The notes under the pieces: generated by a model
Database searches by the model: none
What the model was told of the DNA's origin: nothing
What the model saw: the letters and a program-made list of their open reading frames with translations, nothing else
Origin: Rhodobiaceae bacterium
Lineage (GTDB): Bacteria; Pseudomonadota; Alphaproteobacteria; Parvibaculales; Parvibaculaceae
Direction: 5' to 3'
Assembly (NCBI GenBank): GCA_003330885.1
Contig: CP030277.1
Coordinates: 1,488,001 to 1,552,000 of the forward strand
DNA: 64,000 nucleotides
Made by a program: the position numbers and the translations under genes
In this document: positions 18,099 through 27,084 of the stretch, in pieces
Position numbering within the stretch: the stretch's first letter is position 1
Layout of the letters: the number at the start of each line of letters is the position of its first letter

Positions 18099-20069
18099 TT
18101 AGGCAGCGTCAACCAAATCTGGTGGTGTGGCTTCCGCCACAAGTGCGGCGATCGCCTCATCCACATCAACCACAGTCTGGTCCTTGGAGCCAAGGCGACG
18201 GATGGAAACCTTGCCTTCTTCCGCCTCCTTCATGCCCACCACCATGATCACAGGCACTTTGCCGACAGAGTGCTCACGCACCTTGTAATTGATCTTCTCG
18301 TTCCGCGTATCGCTCTCAACCCGAAGGCCTGCAGCTTTGAGTTTTTCTACAACAGCAAGGCCGTACTCATCCGCCTCGGACGTAATCGTTGCAACGACGG
18401 CCTGAACGGGCGCCAGCCATAAAGGCAGTTTGCCCGCGCAACTCTCGATCATGATGCCGATAAAACGTTCCAGCGTGCCAAGGATCGCCCGGTGAAGCAT
18501 GACCGCATGTTTCCGTGATCCGTCTTCTGCCACATAAGTCGCGTTGAGACGCTCCGGCAGAACATAGTCGAGCTGCAACGTACCCACCTGCCAGGATCGC
18601 CCAATCGCATCCTTCAAATGGAACTCAAGCTTCGGCGCGTAAAACGCGCCCTCACCTTCAGCAATGACATAGTCATAGCCAGTCGCCTGCAGAGCCGCGC
18701 CAAGGGCCTTCTCTGCTGCATCCCATCGCTCAACCGTGCCGCCAAACTTTTCAGGCCGCGTGGCAAGTCGGATGACCACGTCGTCGAAGCCCATATCCTC
18801 ATAAACCGCATACAGCAGATTGACGAAATGTTCGGTCTCAGACTGGATCTGTTCTTCTGTACAGAAGATGTGCGCATCGTCCTGCGTCATCTGCCGCACG
18901 CGCATCAACCCATGCAGCGCGCCATGTGCTTCATTCCGGTGACAACAGCCAAACTCCGCCATCCGCATCGGCAGGTCGCGATAGGACTTAATGCCCTGAT
19001 TGAAAATCTGGACGTGGGCTGGGCAATTCATAGGCTTGATCGCCATGAGATCGCCTTTGCCCGAGAAGATTTCGCCATCATCTTCCGTGTTCGGCACTTC
19101 GTCCGGAACAACAAACATGTTCTCGCGATACTTGCCCCAGTGACCGGATTGCTCCCAGAACTTGGACGCCATCAACTGTGGCGTCTTCACTTCTTCATAT
19201 CCAGCCTTGCTGATCTTGCGGCGGATATAGGCTTCCAGCTGGTTGTAGATGACGAAGCCCTTGGGATGCCAGAACACTGACCCTTGAGCTTCTTCCTGGA
19301 AATGGTAGAGGTCCATCTCGCGGCCGATCTTGCGGTGATCGCGCTTCTCTGCCTCTTCAATCATATGAAGGTAGGCTTTGAGCTCTTTGTCGCTCGACCA
19401 GCAAGTACCGTAAATGCGCTGCAGCACTTCATTATTGCTGTCGCCCCGCCAGTAAGCGCCTGCGAGTTTCGTGAGCTTGAAGGACTTGCCGAGTTTACCT
19501 GTCGACGGCAGATGCGGACCCCTGCAGAGGTCAAGCCATTCGCCCTGGCGATAAACACTGACATCCTCGCCCGCTGGAATGCTGGAGATGATCTCAGCTT
19601 TGTACTCTTCACCGATCTTTTTGAAGTAGGCGATCGCCTCATCCCGATCCCAGACTTCCCGCGTGATCGGTTCGTTCCGATCAACGATCTCTTTCATCTT
19701 CGCTTCGATCTTTTCCAGATCTTCCAGATGGAAAGGTTCCGCGCGCGCGAAATCGTAGAAGAAGCCATTTTCAATCACCGGACCAATCGTGACCTGCGTG
19801 CCTGGGAAAAGCTCCTGCACCGCTTCTGCCATCACATGGGCCGCATCGTGCCGGAGCAACTCAAGCCCATCTGGCGTATTGGCCGTCACGATTTCAACTG
19901 CAACGTCCCTGTCAAGCACGGTGGCAAGATCAACGACCTCACCATCAGTCTTCAGCGCAATAGCCTTCTTGGCGAGCGAGTTGGAGATGCTCTTGGCGAG
20001 CGCCAGCCCATCAAGCGGCTGCGCTTCTTCCCTAATAGAGCCATCTGGCATCGTCAGCTTAATCATCAC
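18099..20069 (-). CDS. thrS: Threonine-tRNA ligase
   Basis: 656 residues, full length. Domains in order: TGS (1-60); the editing domain with [11 protein letters not shown] and [10 protein letters not shown]; the class II catalytic core, including [13 protein letters not shown] and motif-2 region [20 protein letters not shown], with zinc ligands Cys and two His; and the anticodon-binding domain from about residue 545. It charges tRNA-Thr and clears Ser-tRNA-Thr. It is 18 bases downstream of yidD on the same strand, so the yidD leader may also control it (see the Thr-rich frame near 20744). Confidence 0.97.
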   Translation of the reverse strand: MMIKLTMPDGSIREEAQPLDGLALAKSISNSLAKKAIALKTDGEVVDLATVLDRDVAVEIVTANTPDGLELLRHDAAHVMAEAVQELFPGTQVTIGPVIENGFFYDFARAEPFHLEDLEKIEAKMKEIVDRNEPITREVWDRDEAIAYFKKIGEEYKAEIISSIPAGEDVSVYRQGEWLDLCRGPHLPSTGKLGKSFKLTKLAGAYWRGDSNNEVLQRIYGTCWSSDKELKAYLHMIEEAEKRDHRKIGREMDLYHFQEEAQGSVFWHPKGFVIYNQLEAYIRRKISKAGYEEVKTPQLMASKFWEQSGHWGKYRENMFVVPDEVPNTEDDGEIFSGKGDLMAIKPMNCPAHVQIFNQGIKSYRDLPMRMAEFGCCHRNEAHGALHGLMRVRQMTQDDAHIFCTEEQIQSETEHFVNLLYAVYEDMGFDDVVIRLATRPEKFGGTVERWDAAEKALGAALQATGYDYVIAEGEGAFYAPKLEFHLKDAIGRSWQVGTLQLDYVLPERLNATYVAEDGSRKHAVMLHRAILGTLERFIGIMIESCAGKLPLWLAPVQAVVATITSEADEYGLAVVEKLKAAGLRVESDTRNEKINYKVREHSVGKVPVIMVVGMKEAEEGKVSIRRLGSKDQTVVDVDEAIAALVAEATPPDLVDAA

Positions 20070-20087
20070 TTCTTCCTTTCAACTGCC

Positions 20088-20444
20088 CTACTTGTTCGCA
20101 GGCGGCAGTTCCTTCTTTTCAGGCGGCACGTCACGAAGTTCACGCGACCAATGCCCATAGCGCCACGGCGCATAAATCGGCTGGTCGGCGAGCTCTACCG
20201 GGACCGGATCAAACCCATGAGACCCCCAAGGATGGCATCGCGAGATGCGCGAGAGCGCCAACCAGCCCCCGCGCCACCCGCCATGTTGGCGGACGGCATC
20301 CAGGGCATATTCCGAACAGCTCGGCATGTGCCGACATCGGGGCCCAAGAAGCGGCGACAGGACCAGTCGGTAAAACTGGACCAGCCCCAACATCACAATG
20401 GCAAGCGGACTGCGCCGCATGGGTTTCTTTCTGATTTCGGTCAT
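20088..20444 (-). CDS. yidD: Membrane protein insertion efficiency factor
   Basis: 118 residues. The core GLVQFYRLVLSPLLGPRCRHMPSCSEYALDAV followed by a Cys-His turn is the invariant YidD signature (here given in part: PSCSEYALDAV). The conserved GSHGFDPVP follows. It is a small membrane-associated protein that assists YidC. A 30-residue C-terminal extension is Pro/Lys-rich. It lies directly upstream of thrS. Confidence 0.93.
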   Translation of the reverse strand: MTEIRKKPMRRSPLAIVMLGLVQFYRLVLSPLLGPRCRHMPSCSEYALDAVRQHGGWRGGWLALSRISRCHPWGSHGFDPVPVELADQPIYAPWRYGHWSRELRDVPPEKKELPPANK

Positions 20445-20580
20445 GGTCGATTCGTGAAAACCGCATGGCTTTAAGTATCGTGTAAGTCAGCGCTGCTCAA
20501 CAGATGGGCGCGACAGTTGAATGCCTCAAAAGCCCAGAAAGCTTGCTGATCTCGTATTTTGGTGGATTTGCGACCCGGCG

Positions 20581-20636
20581 CGAGCATCGCTCGGGGCCAC
20601 AGGCTCAATGAGCCAGGCTCGGTGTCAGACCGAGCC
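20581..20636 (-). promoter_or_regulatory. Three tandem hairpins, possible attenuator of yidD-thrS
   Basis: Read on the minus strand the hairpins come in this order: an 8-bp stem of GGCTCGGT with ACCGAGCC and a 5-base loop (20616-20636), a 5-bp GGCTC/GAGCC stem (20602-20614), and a CGAGC/GCTCG stem (20581-20593). The GGCTC and GAGCC arms are interchangeable, so alternative pairings exclude one another, as in attenuators. No U-tract follows, so a simple intrinsic terminator is not seen. The rest of 20445-20810 holds only the short Thr-rich frame. Confidence 0.4.
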
Positions 20637-20744
20637 GGTGCTAGTGAGGGTGGTGCCGGTTGCGACCCCCAGCTTGAACACGCGCACGATCGCAGCGGCC
20701 GTAGGGCCACCCGTCCAGTGCATATTTTGCGCGTCTGTCAGCAT
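20625..20744 (-). CDS. Possible 39-residue Thr-rich leader peptide
   Basis: An ATG with GAGGA four bases upstream opens 39 codons. Eight residues are Thr and five of them fall in residues 29-36 (TGTTLTST), directly before the first arm of the hairpin series; the stop codon lies in the hairpin loop. thrS is the second gene downstream. This is the layout of an amino-acid leader peptide. The frame has no homologue that I recognise and could be chance; the inference rests on position and composition. Confidence 0.35.
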   Translation of the reverse strand: MLTDAQNMHWTGGPTAAAIVRVFKLGVATGTTLTSTGSV

Positions 20745-20810
20745 CTCTTCCTCAGATTTGAGGCTCAATCTATAGCAGCATGGTAAGCGAGAGGTAAATA
20801 GGCCCATGAA

Positions 20811-21470
20811 CTAGGCACACGCCTCCACGGGAAGCTTTGCAACCTTCCAAGCTGGAAACCCATTCTCCAGATGACGAGCGGTTAACCCCCGATCCCTGAG
20901 TAGCTTGAGTGCATCAATAGAAAACAGACAATTCGGCCCCCGACAATAAGCAACAATTTCATTCCCCGCAGGGATGTCAGCCAACCTGGCCTCTAGTTCA
21001 TTGAAGGGAATATTGATCGCACCGGGCAAATGCCCAAGATCAAACTCTTCTTCGGGGCGCACATCCAATACCGTAACGCTCCCTTCCGCAATTCGGTCCA
21101 ACAATTCCTCCCGAGTGATGGCTTCTAAATTCCCCGAGCGAACAGCATGGTCAGAAATTAGCGCCCGTATCTCTGCCCGGTTGTGATCCACGAAGGTCTG
21201 TAAGGCCGCCAAAACATCTAATACCGGACCTTCACCCAATCGATAGATCACCCGCTTCCCGTCTCGCCGGGACAGCACGAACCCTGCCCTCTTTAAATGC
21301 TGGAGGTGTTGAGAGGCATTCGCCATGGAGAGGCCTGACAAGTGCGCCAACCGGTCGACCGACCTCTCTCCCTGAGCGATATGCTCAAGGAGCGCGATCC
21401 TGTGCATATGGCCCAGCACCTTTGCAAGGTCGGCAGCGGCAGCCACTTTCTCTATATCAATATCAGTCAT
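20811..21470 (-). CDS. ArsR-type regulator fused to rhodanese domain
   Basis: 219 residues. Residues 1-95 are an ArsR winged helix with SGLSMANASQHLQHLKRAGFV as recognition region (shown in part: SMANASQHLQHLKRAG). Residues about 115-215 are a rhodanese fold with DVRPEEEFDLGHLPGAINIP and the active-site loop YCRGPNCLFS, whose first Cys would carry persulfide. Fusion of the two suggests DNA binding controlled by reactive sulfur or another thiol signal. It is divergent from the DUF2938 gene over 71 bases that contain a perfect palindrome. Confidence 0.9.
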   Translation of the reverse strand: MTDIDIEKVAAAADLAKVLGHMHRIALLEHIAQGERSVDRLAHLSGLSMANASQHLQHLKRAGFVLSRRDGKRVIYRLGEGPVLDVLAALQTFVDHNRAEIRALISDHAVRSGNLEAITREELLDRIAEGSVTVLDVRPEEEFDLGHLPGAINIPFNELEARLADIPAGNEIVAYCRGPNCLFSIDALKLLRDRGLTARHLENGFPAWKVAKLPVEACA

Positions 21471-21508
21471 TGACCTCAGCCTACCGCAGCTTCAAATTAG
21501 TTTCAATT

Positions 21509-21520
21509 AATCAATTGATT
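21509..21520. promoter_or_regulatory. 12-bp palindrome, candidate operator of the ArsR-rhodanese regulator
   Basis: AATCAATTGATT is a perfect 12-bp inverted repeat, with further CAAT/ATTG half sites on both sides, in the 71-base gap between the divergent regulator and DUF2938 genes. ArsR proteins bind such AT-rich dyads. Confidence 0.55.
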
Positions 21521-21541
21521 GTTTATAGAAGATAGAAACTG

Positions 21542-22036
21542 ATGACTGGTTATGAAGAATTCCTTCTCGCTACGGGTGCAATCGGTATTGGTGCGACACT
21601 CGTAATGGACCTGTGGGCGCTCTTCCTACTTAGAGCGTTCAGCATCCCCTCCCTAAATTACGCGATGGTCGGGCGCTGGATCGGACACATCCCGCGAGGT
21701 CAACTGGTCCACATCAACATTGCAGAAGCGCGGCCCATCACAGGTGAACGAATTATTGGTTGGACCGCCCACTATGTGATCGGCGTAATTTTCGCTGGTC
21801 TTTTGATATCAATTTGGGGATTGAGCTGGACCGTTTCCCCGACTCCGTTTCCAGCGGTCGCCTTCGGGCTAACCACAATTGCTGCACCCTTTTTTATTTT
21901 GCAGCCAGGAATGGGCGCGGGCGTTGCGGCTTCGAAGACACCGGCACCAAACGTGGCCCGCTTTCGAAGTCTCTCAGCGCATATGAGTTTTGGGATTGGA
22001 CTCTACCTGTCGGCTCTTCTCTATGGCCTTCTCTAA
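21542..22036 (+). CDS. DUF2938 membrane protein
   Basis: 164 residues with four or five hydrophobic segments. The family signature is visible in GATLVMDLWALFLLRAF, VGRWIGHIPRGQ and HYVIGVIFAGLL. DUF2938 proteins are inner-membrane proteins of unknown function, often beside ArsR-type or sulfur-linked regulators. It is divergent from the ArsR-rhodanese gene, which probably represses it. Confidence 0.8.
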   Translation: MTGYEEFLLATGAIGIGATLVMDLWALFLLRAFSIPSLNYAMVGRWIGHIPRGQLVHINIAEARPITGERIIGWTAHYVIGVIFAGLLISIWGLSWTVSPTPFPAVAFGLTTIAAPFFILQPGMGAGVAASKTPAPNVARFRSLSAHMSFGIGLYLSALLYGLL

Positions 22037-22047
22037 CGAAGCAATGA

Positions 22048-22479
22048 CTACCCAGGTGCCATCGCAGCGTCCACCGCATCGCAGGTGGCATTGAAGGTGA
22101 GCAAGGTGGAGGTATGCCGGGCCTTGTAGTCACGAACAGGCGTGAGCACTTCTGCATCCGCCCATTTGCCTGTGGGTGGCTCGCCACCTGCCTTTAACAT
22201 TGCAACCATCTGGTCGCGAAGCTGATGAAGCTCCTCAGCCGTCGATCCGACCACATGGGCCGCCAGGATAGAGGAAGAAGCCTGCCCCAAAGCGCAGGCC
22301 TTCACGTCATGAGCAAAATCCGTGACGACATCACCTTCCATCTTCACTTCGACAGAAACCTTTGATCCACAAAGCTTGGAGACAGCTGTGGCCGAACCAT
22401 CTGGCGCATCCAGGTGCCCGATCCGCGGAATGTCCGCAGCGAGCTTTAAAATCCGCTTGTTGTAGATGTCATCCAGCAT
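22048..22479 (-). CDS. NifU/IscU-like iron-sulfur cluster scaffold protein
   Basis: 143 residues. The three cluster-binding cysteines of the IscU fold are present at Cys37 (KLCGSKV), Cys62 (VKACALGQAS) and Cys133 (NATCDAV), with the helix SSSILAAHVVG between. It should assemble Fe-S clusters for transfer, although no cysteine desulfurase lies nearby. It sits near yidD and thrS, an arrangement that I know from other alphaproteobacteria. Ribosome site weak. Confidence 0.85.
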   Translation of the reverse strand: MLDDIYNKRILKLAADIPRIGHLDAPDGSATAVSKLCGSKVSVEVKMEGDVVTDFAHDVKACALGQASSSILAAHVVGSTAEELHQLRDQMVAMLKAGGEPPTGKWADAEVLTPVRDYKARHTSTLLTFNATCDAVDAAMAPG

Positions 22480-22509
22480 CAGGTGTCTCTATCGCATTTT
22501 CCGACGAGT

Positions 22510-23910
22510 TTAACCCGCCAGTTTCCACTTTGTGCCTTCTGGCCCATCTTCAATCAGAACGCCTGCATCTGCTAGAGCGTCCCGGATCCGGTCGGCTTCC
22601 GCAAAGTCTTTCGCCGCACGCGCCGCGTTCCTTGCCTCTATTTGGGCCTCAATCGCGTCCGCATCAAGGTCAGAAGAACCACTCGCCCCTTCAAACCATT
22701 CATTGGCATCCTGTTGGAGCAGACCGATGAGAAGCCCGGATTGCAGCAAAGCCGCTTTGACCTGCGCCTGATCTTTCGGCTCTGTCGCCTGATTGGCGAG
22801 TTTCGCGAGCTGGAACAGTTCAGCCAATGCCTTTGGTGTATTGAGATCATCCAGCAAAGCCTCAAGGAACCCAGCTGGCACATGATCACCGGACGCAGGC
22901 TGAACCCCTTCTAGGTGACGCAATGCGCCATAGAGACGGTCCAGCTGCGCCTTCGCTTGCGGCAGCACATCATCATTCCAATCCAAGGGCTGGCGATAGT
23001 GACCATTGAGCAGTGCCAAACGAATGGCCTCGCCGGGCGCTTGCTCCACGAGGTCATGCACCAGCAGCACATTGCCGAGCGACTTCGACATCTTTTCCGA
23101 GTTCATATTGAGGAACCCGTTATGCAGCCAATAGTTCGCGAACGGCGCACCCTCATGGCTGCACCGGCTCTGGGCCAGCTCATTTTCGTGATGGGGAAAT
23201 TGCAAATCGATCCCACCCCCATGAATATCGATGGTATCGCCGAGATGCTTCTCAATCATGGCGGAGCATTCAATATGCCAGCCAGGCCGTCCCCGTCCCC
23301 AAGGGCTCTCCCACCCGGGTTGCTCATCGGTGCTCGGCTTCCAAAGCACGAAGTCGGCGGGGTCCTTCTTGTAAGGTGCCACTTCCACCCGCGCGCCCGC
23401 CACCATCTCATCCATGGCGCGGCGCGACAGCTGCCCATAATCAGGGAAGCTCGGCACATTGAAGAGCACATGGCCTTCCGCCTCATAGGCGTGACCCGCC
23501 GCGATAAGGCGCTCCATCATGGCGATCATCTCTGGGATGGTCTCAGTCGCCTTAGGCTCGATATCGGGCAGAATGACGCCCAACGCACCCATGTCGGCCC
23601 TGTAAATGTCCGCATAACGTTCGGTAATCACAGAGATTTCGACACCCTCTTGGGCGGCCATCTCAATGATCTTGTCCTCAATATCGGTAATGTTCCGGGC
23701 ATAGACGACGCTGGGGTAAAGGTGCCGAAGCAGGCGTGCCAGCATGTCGAAAATCACCGCTGGGCGCGCGTTGCCAATATGGGCGTGGTTGTAGACTGTT
23801 GGCCCGCAGACATACATCGTCACCCGATCCGGATTGATCGGCTGAAACACGTCTTTGTGACGGGTGAGTGTGTTGTAGAGCGTAAGGGTTTTGGAGGATG
23901 TCTCGGTCAT
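22510..23910 (-). CDS. cysS: Cysteine-tRNA ligase
   Basis: 466 residues, full length. Class I motifs are present: the HIGH variant in [10 protein letters not shown] and KMSKS in [11 protein letters not shown]. Zinc ligands are Cys in YVCGPTVYN, Cys in IECSAM, and the His and Glu of HHENELAQS. The C-terminal part is a shortened DALR and helical region. It charges tRNA-Cys. It lies 30 bases upstream of the NifU-like gene on the same strand, so cysteine use and cluster assembly may be co-expressed. Confidence 0.97.
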   Translation of the reverse strand: MTETSSKTLTLYNTLTRHKDVFQPINPDRVTMYVCGPTVYNHAHIGNARPAVIFDMLARLLRHLYPSVVYARNITDIEDKIIEMAAQEGVEISVITERYADIYRADMGALGVILPDIEPKATETIPEMIAMMERLIAAGHAYEAEGHVLFNVPSFPDYGQLSRRAMDEMVAGARVEVAPYKKDPADFVLWKPSTDEQPGWESPWGRGRPGWHIECSAMIEKHLGDTIDIHGGGIDLQFPHHENELAQSRCSHEGAPFANYWLHNGFLNMNSEKMSKSLGNVLLVHDLVEQAPGEAIRLALLNGHYRQPLDWNDDVLPQAKAQLDRLYGALRHLEGVQPASGDHVPAGFLEALLDDLNTPKALAELFQLAKLANQATEPKDQAQVKAALLQSGLLIGLLQQDANEWFEGASGSSDLDADAIEAQIEARNAARAAKDFAEADRIRDALADAGVLIEDGPEGTKWKLAG

Positions 23911-24122
23911 CTGGGTGTCTCATCGCGTATCAGGTCAGGCAAGGCCCTGGCTCACAGGACCCGCAACCGCGCGACATCCCCTAAGCCGGTGATTCTGTGG
24001 TGTTTTTTCTACAACATCGACAGGTCATAATCAGTCTCCTGAGGGCAACCTAACCACCTCAAAGGTTAATTTCCAGTTCTATTCATCCACTGACCTTTGC
24101 GTGAGGTATAGGTTGAGCCCAC

Positions 24123-24150
24123 TTGATAGGCTTTTTTGCAACGCTATATG
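24123..24150 (+). promoter_or_regulatory. Candidate sigma-70 promoter of folE
   Basis: TTGATA and TATATG are separated by 16 bases. Transcription would begin near 24157, giving a leader of about 160 bases before folE. The rest of the gene-free stretch 23911-24122 shows no gene; it holds only weak short repeats and the cysS upstream region. Confidence 0.45.
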
Positions 24151-24256
24151 CATGCTTTAGAAGGTGTCGCATCAGCAATGGCATGGCATAAGACCCGTGC
24201 TTGATGGGCAAATGGACTGGATCCGAAGGAGTGCCTTCGCCCCGTCCGTGACTTGA

Positions 24257-24296
24257 CCCGACCGTTCATCAGCGTGCGCAAGTACGTGCGGTTGGG
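24257..24296 (+). ncRNA. THF-II-like riboswitch (folE leader motif)
   Basis: An 8-bp stem CCCGACCG/CGGTTGGG (one G-U pair) encloses an asymmetric internal loop TTCATCAG/TG and an apical stem CGTGC/GTACG closed by a GCAA loop. The CCGTTCA core joined to a second hairpin is as I recall the folE-motif (THF-II) riboswitch of alphaproteobacteria. It lies 24 bases before the folE ATG. The segment CCCAA at 24301-24305 can pair with TTGGG at 24292-24296, competing with the main stem next to the ribosome site. A role in tetrahydrofolate feedback is therefore likely. Confidence 0.7.
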
Positions 24297-24319
24297 AAAC
24301 CCCAAAAGAGATTGGTCAA

Positions 24320-24949
24320 ATGGACATGAATTCTGTAGTCGACGACGTGCTTGAGAATATCGAAAAAAGCGACAACCCAAACCGCCCCAGCCGCAAAGAG
24401 GCTGAAGCAGCGGTCCGCACCCTCATTTCATGGGCAGGCGACGATCCGGCCCGTGAAGGCCTGATTGAAACGCCGAAGCGGGTCGTGAAGGCCTATGAGG
24501 AGTTTTTCGCCGGTTATGACGAGGACCCTGATCTGGTTCTTGGCAAGACGTTCGAGGAGGTCGAAGGCTATGACGATATGGTCATGCTGCGCGACATCGA
24601 TCTGGAAAGTCACTGCGAGCACCACATGGTTGCGATCCTGGGCAAAGCCCACATCGCCTATGTGCCCACCTCCAAGGTGGTTGGCATCTCGAAGCTCGCC
24701 CGTGTGATTGAAATTTACGCGAAACGGCTCCAGACCCAGGAAACTATGACTGCGCAGGTCTCAGACTCAATCAACCGGGTGCTGGCACCAAAAGGCGTTG
24801 CTATTCTGATCGAAGCAAAGCATCAATGCATGACAACACGCGGCATCAAAAAGCCTGATGTTGCAACGATTACAACGCAGTTTACTGGTGTCTTTAAAGA
24901 AGACCCGAATATGGAACGGCGTTTCCTGTCGATGATCCGGGGATATTAA
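24320..24949 (+). CDS. folE: GTP cyclohydrolase I
   Basis: 209 residues. The catalytic signature is intact: [20 protein letters not shown] (shown: SHCEHHMVA) with zinc Cys and His, then [16 protein letters not shown] and [11 protein letters not shown] with the third zinc ligand. It makes dihydroneopterin triphosphate from GTP, the first step of folate synthesis. It carries its own promoter and a THF-II-like leader, and lies upstream of hisI and a GNAT gene on the same strand. Confidence 0.96.
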   Translation: MDMNSVVDDVLENIEKSDNPNRPSRKEAEAAVRTLISWAGDDPAREGLIETPKRVVKAYEEFFAGYDEDPDLVLGKTFEEVEGYDDMVMLRDIDLESHCEHHMVAILGKAHIAYVPTSKVVGISKLARVIEIYAKRLQTQETMTAQVSDSINRVLAPKGVAILIEAKHQCMTTRGIKKPDVATITTQFTGVFKEDPNMERRFLSMIRGY

Positions 24950-24964
24950 TAAGCTCCGCTTCTT

Positions 24965-25006
24965 CACCGGGATACCGCTCCAAACACAATAGGAGCGGTC
25001 CCGGTG
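24965..25006 (+). promoter_or_regulatory. Hairpin covering the hisI ribosome site and start codon
   Basis: CACCGGGA, a TA bulge and CCGCTCC pair perfectly with GGAGCGG and TCCCGGTG across a 10-base loop, giving 15 base pairs. The right arm contains the AGGAG site and ends on the GTG start of hisI, so the closed form should block initiation. No U-tract follows, so it is not a plain terminator. Confidence 0.65.
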
Positions 25007-25432
25007 AGTGATCTCCCAAGTTTTTCCAAAACCTCGTCCAAAGACGAACTCGAGAACGGCACTCTGTTTGCACCCAGATTTGACGCAAATGGATTGATCC
25101 CGGCTGTCACCACCGATGCAAAGTCCGGTGAGTTGCTCATGCATGCCTGGATGAATGAAGAGGCACTCGCCCGCACAATTGAAAGCGGTGAAGCCTGGTA
25201 TTGGAGCCGCAGCCGCAACGAACTTTGGCACAAGGGTGCCACCAGCGGGCAAATCCAAAAAGTCGTTGAGATCCGGACAGACTGCGACCAGGACACTGTC
25301 TGGTTGAAAGTTGAGCCCCAAGGCGACGGTGGCTGCTGCCATGTCGGCTATCGGTCCTGCTTCTATCGGGTAAGCCCAATTGGACAGTCCGGCAGTCCCG
25401 CCCAACTCGTGACCGACCAGGAAAAGCTCTAA
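25004..25432 (+). CDS. hisI: Phosphoribosyl-AMP cyclohydrolase
   Basis: 142 residues from a GTG with AGGAG eight bases upstream. Family motifs: [38 protein letters not shown], then the metal-binding Asp run [13 protein letters not shown] and [16 protein letters not shown] with the zinc cysteines. It opens the purine ring in step three of histidine synthesis. The HisE domain is absent, as usual in alphaproteobacteria. Translation is probably controlled by the hairpin that includes its start. Confidence 0.95.
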   Translation: MSDLPSFSKTSSKDELENGTLFAPRFDANGLIPAVTTDAKSGELLMHAWMNEEALARTIESGEAWYWSRSRNELWHKGATSGQIQKVVEIRTDCDQDTVWLKVEPQGDGGCCHVGYRSCFYRVSPIGQSGSPAQLVTDQEKL

Positions 25433-25453
25433 GCGGTCGCGGGGTACACCTCC

Positions 25454-25987
25454 ATGAAGATCGAAACAGAGCGTCTGCTGATCCGTCCTTGGGCAGAGAG
25501 TGACCTCACGGCCTTTGCAGAGATCAACGCCGACCAGGATGTGCGCCGCTACTACTACCCCGCCATCCTGACCCGCGCCCAATCAGATGAAATCGCGGCA
25601 GAATGCATGGGTCACCTTGAAGAACATGGTTTTGCCTTTCTCGCCACCGTCAGAAAGGAAGATGGCGCACTAATCGGCGGCACCGGCCTTTCCTGGACGA
25701 ACGATGTGCCCGGCGAGCCTGCGGTTGAAATTGGCTGGATATTGCACAGGGCCTTTTGGCGCCAGGGCTATGCACGTGAGACCGGCCTTGCCTGGTTTGC
25801 TCATGCACGCTCATTGGGGATTAAAGAGGTGATCGGCTATACGTCTGCGATCAACCTGCCGTCCCGCGCTCAAATGGAAGCGCTTGGCATGACCCGGGAC
25901 CCAGCCGAAGATTTCGCCGACCCCACTGTGCCGGCAGACAACCCGCTCAGCCCCCACGTGCTCTACCGTCTAAACGGCATCACCTGA
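25454..25987 (+). CDS. GNAT family N-acetyltransferase
   Basis: 177 residues. The RimJ-like branch is recognised from ETERLLIRPWAESDL at the N-terminus, IGGTGLSW, EIGWILHRAFWRQGYARE (shown: WRQGYARETG, the acetyl-CoA loop) and the final IGYTSAINLPSRAQMEALGM. It would acetylate an amine, possibly of a small molecule or protein N-terminus; the acceptor is unknown. It follows hisI by 21 bases and may be the third gene of the folE unit. Confidence 0.85.
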   Translation: MKIETERLLIRPWAESDLTAFAEINADQDVRRYYYPAILTRAQSDEIAAECMGHLEEHGFAFLATVRKEDGALIGGTGLSWTNDVPGEPAVEIGWILHRAFWRQGYARETGLAWFAHARSLGIKEVIGYTSAINLPSRAQMEALGMTRDPAEDFADPTVPADNPLSPHVLYRLNGIT

Positions 25988-26094
25988 GCTAGCCAAACCT
26001 TAACGAACTCCAAACACCGTCTTCAGCAATAGGTCAGCAGACCAAACCTAGTCTTTGCAATTTAGAAATCCATAGCCGTCATACTAAGGGCACA

Positions 26095-27084
26095 ATGGGG
26101 GCCAGAATGGCTAAGATGAAGATAGGTATCGCGTTTGGTTCGGGCATTGCCCGCGGATGGGCCCATATTGGCGTCATCAAAGGTCTGATGAAGGCTGGTT
26201 ACAATCCGGACATTATTTCCGGCACCTCTATCGGTGCTTTGGTCGGCGGCGGTTTCGCTGCTGGAAAGCTCGGCGAACTTGAAGAGTTCGCTCTTTCCTT
26301 TCATGGCCGAAAACTCATCAATTTCATGGACCTAAGGCTTGGCGGCGCAGGGCTCATTGGCGGCAAGCGTCTGACGAAACTGATGAGTGAGCATATCGGC
26401 GACACCAAGATCGAAGACCTGAACCATACATTCGTCGCTGTCGCCACGGAGCTTGCGACAGGCCACGAAGCCTGGATCCGTAAAGGCTCCCTCGTGGACG
26501 CAATTGGTGCCTCCTACGCACTTCCAGGACTGTTTGAACCCGTGAGGCACGAAGGCCGCTGGCTGATTGACGGCGCGCTTGTGAATCCGATTCCAGTCTC
26601 CGTTTGTCGCGCTCTTGGCGCCCGCCTGGTGATTGCGGTGAACCTCAACACGGACGCTGTGGGCAAGAGCAATCACCATGACGGCCACATGATCGAGACT
26701 CTCTACTCCGAAGACCACGAGTCTGGATGGCGCAAACGGCTGGTGGATACTGGTCGCACCGAACGAGCCATCGCCCGCCAGTTTTTCGGAAAGAAAAAGG
26801 AGTCCCCCGGCATCGTCAATGTGATGATGGGATCTCTCAACATTATGCAGGATCGCCTGTCACGTTCGCGCCTTGCGACCGACCCAGCCGACGTCCTCAT
26901 CGCACCCCATGTCGGGCACATCAGTCTTATCGATTTTGACAAAGCACCAGAGCTAATTGCGCAGGGCGAAGCCGCAGCAGCCCACGCCCTCCCATTTATT
27001 GAGGATGCTCTCATCCGCTTAAATGGTCACGAAGACCAGGTCGATGAAACAGGTGCTGTAGAAACTCAGCCGCTGGCAATATAA
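26095..27084 (+). CDS. Patatin-like phospholipase
   Basis: 329 residues. The oxyanion region GSGIARGWAHIG (residues 15-26), the nucleophile Ser45 in GTSIGALVGG and the dyad Asp158 in LIDGALVNPIP define a patatin fold. It resembles the RssA/YchK branch of small bacterial patatins, which are cytosolic or membrane-associated acyl hydrolases. A second ATG at 26107 with GGGG upstream is an equally good start. The end overlaps the convergent CBS gene by 19 bases. Confidence 0.88.
   Translation: MGARMAKMKIGIAFGSGIARGWAHIGVIKGLMKAGYNPDIISGTSIGALVGGGFAAGKLGELEEFALSFHGRKLINFMDLRLGGAGLIGGKRLTKLMSEHIGDTKIEDLNHTFVAVATELATGHEAWIRKGSLVDAIGASYALPGLFEPVRHEGRWLIDGALVNPIPVSVCRALGARLVIAVNLNTDAVGKSNHHDGHMIETLYSEDHESGWRKRLVDTGRTERAIARQFFGKKKESPGIVNVMMGSLNIMQDRLSRSRLATDPADVLIAPHVGHISLIDFDKAPELIAQGEAAAAHALPFIEDALIRLNGHEDQVDETGAVETQPLAI

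Noticed and set aside
19284-20474. A 396-codon open frame antisense to thrS and yidD
   Set aside because: It is the mirror of well-supported genes, with no ribosome site or family.
22915-24030. A 371-codon open frame antisense to cysS
   Set aside because: cysS is full length with all motifs; the opposite frame is an effect of its base composition.
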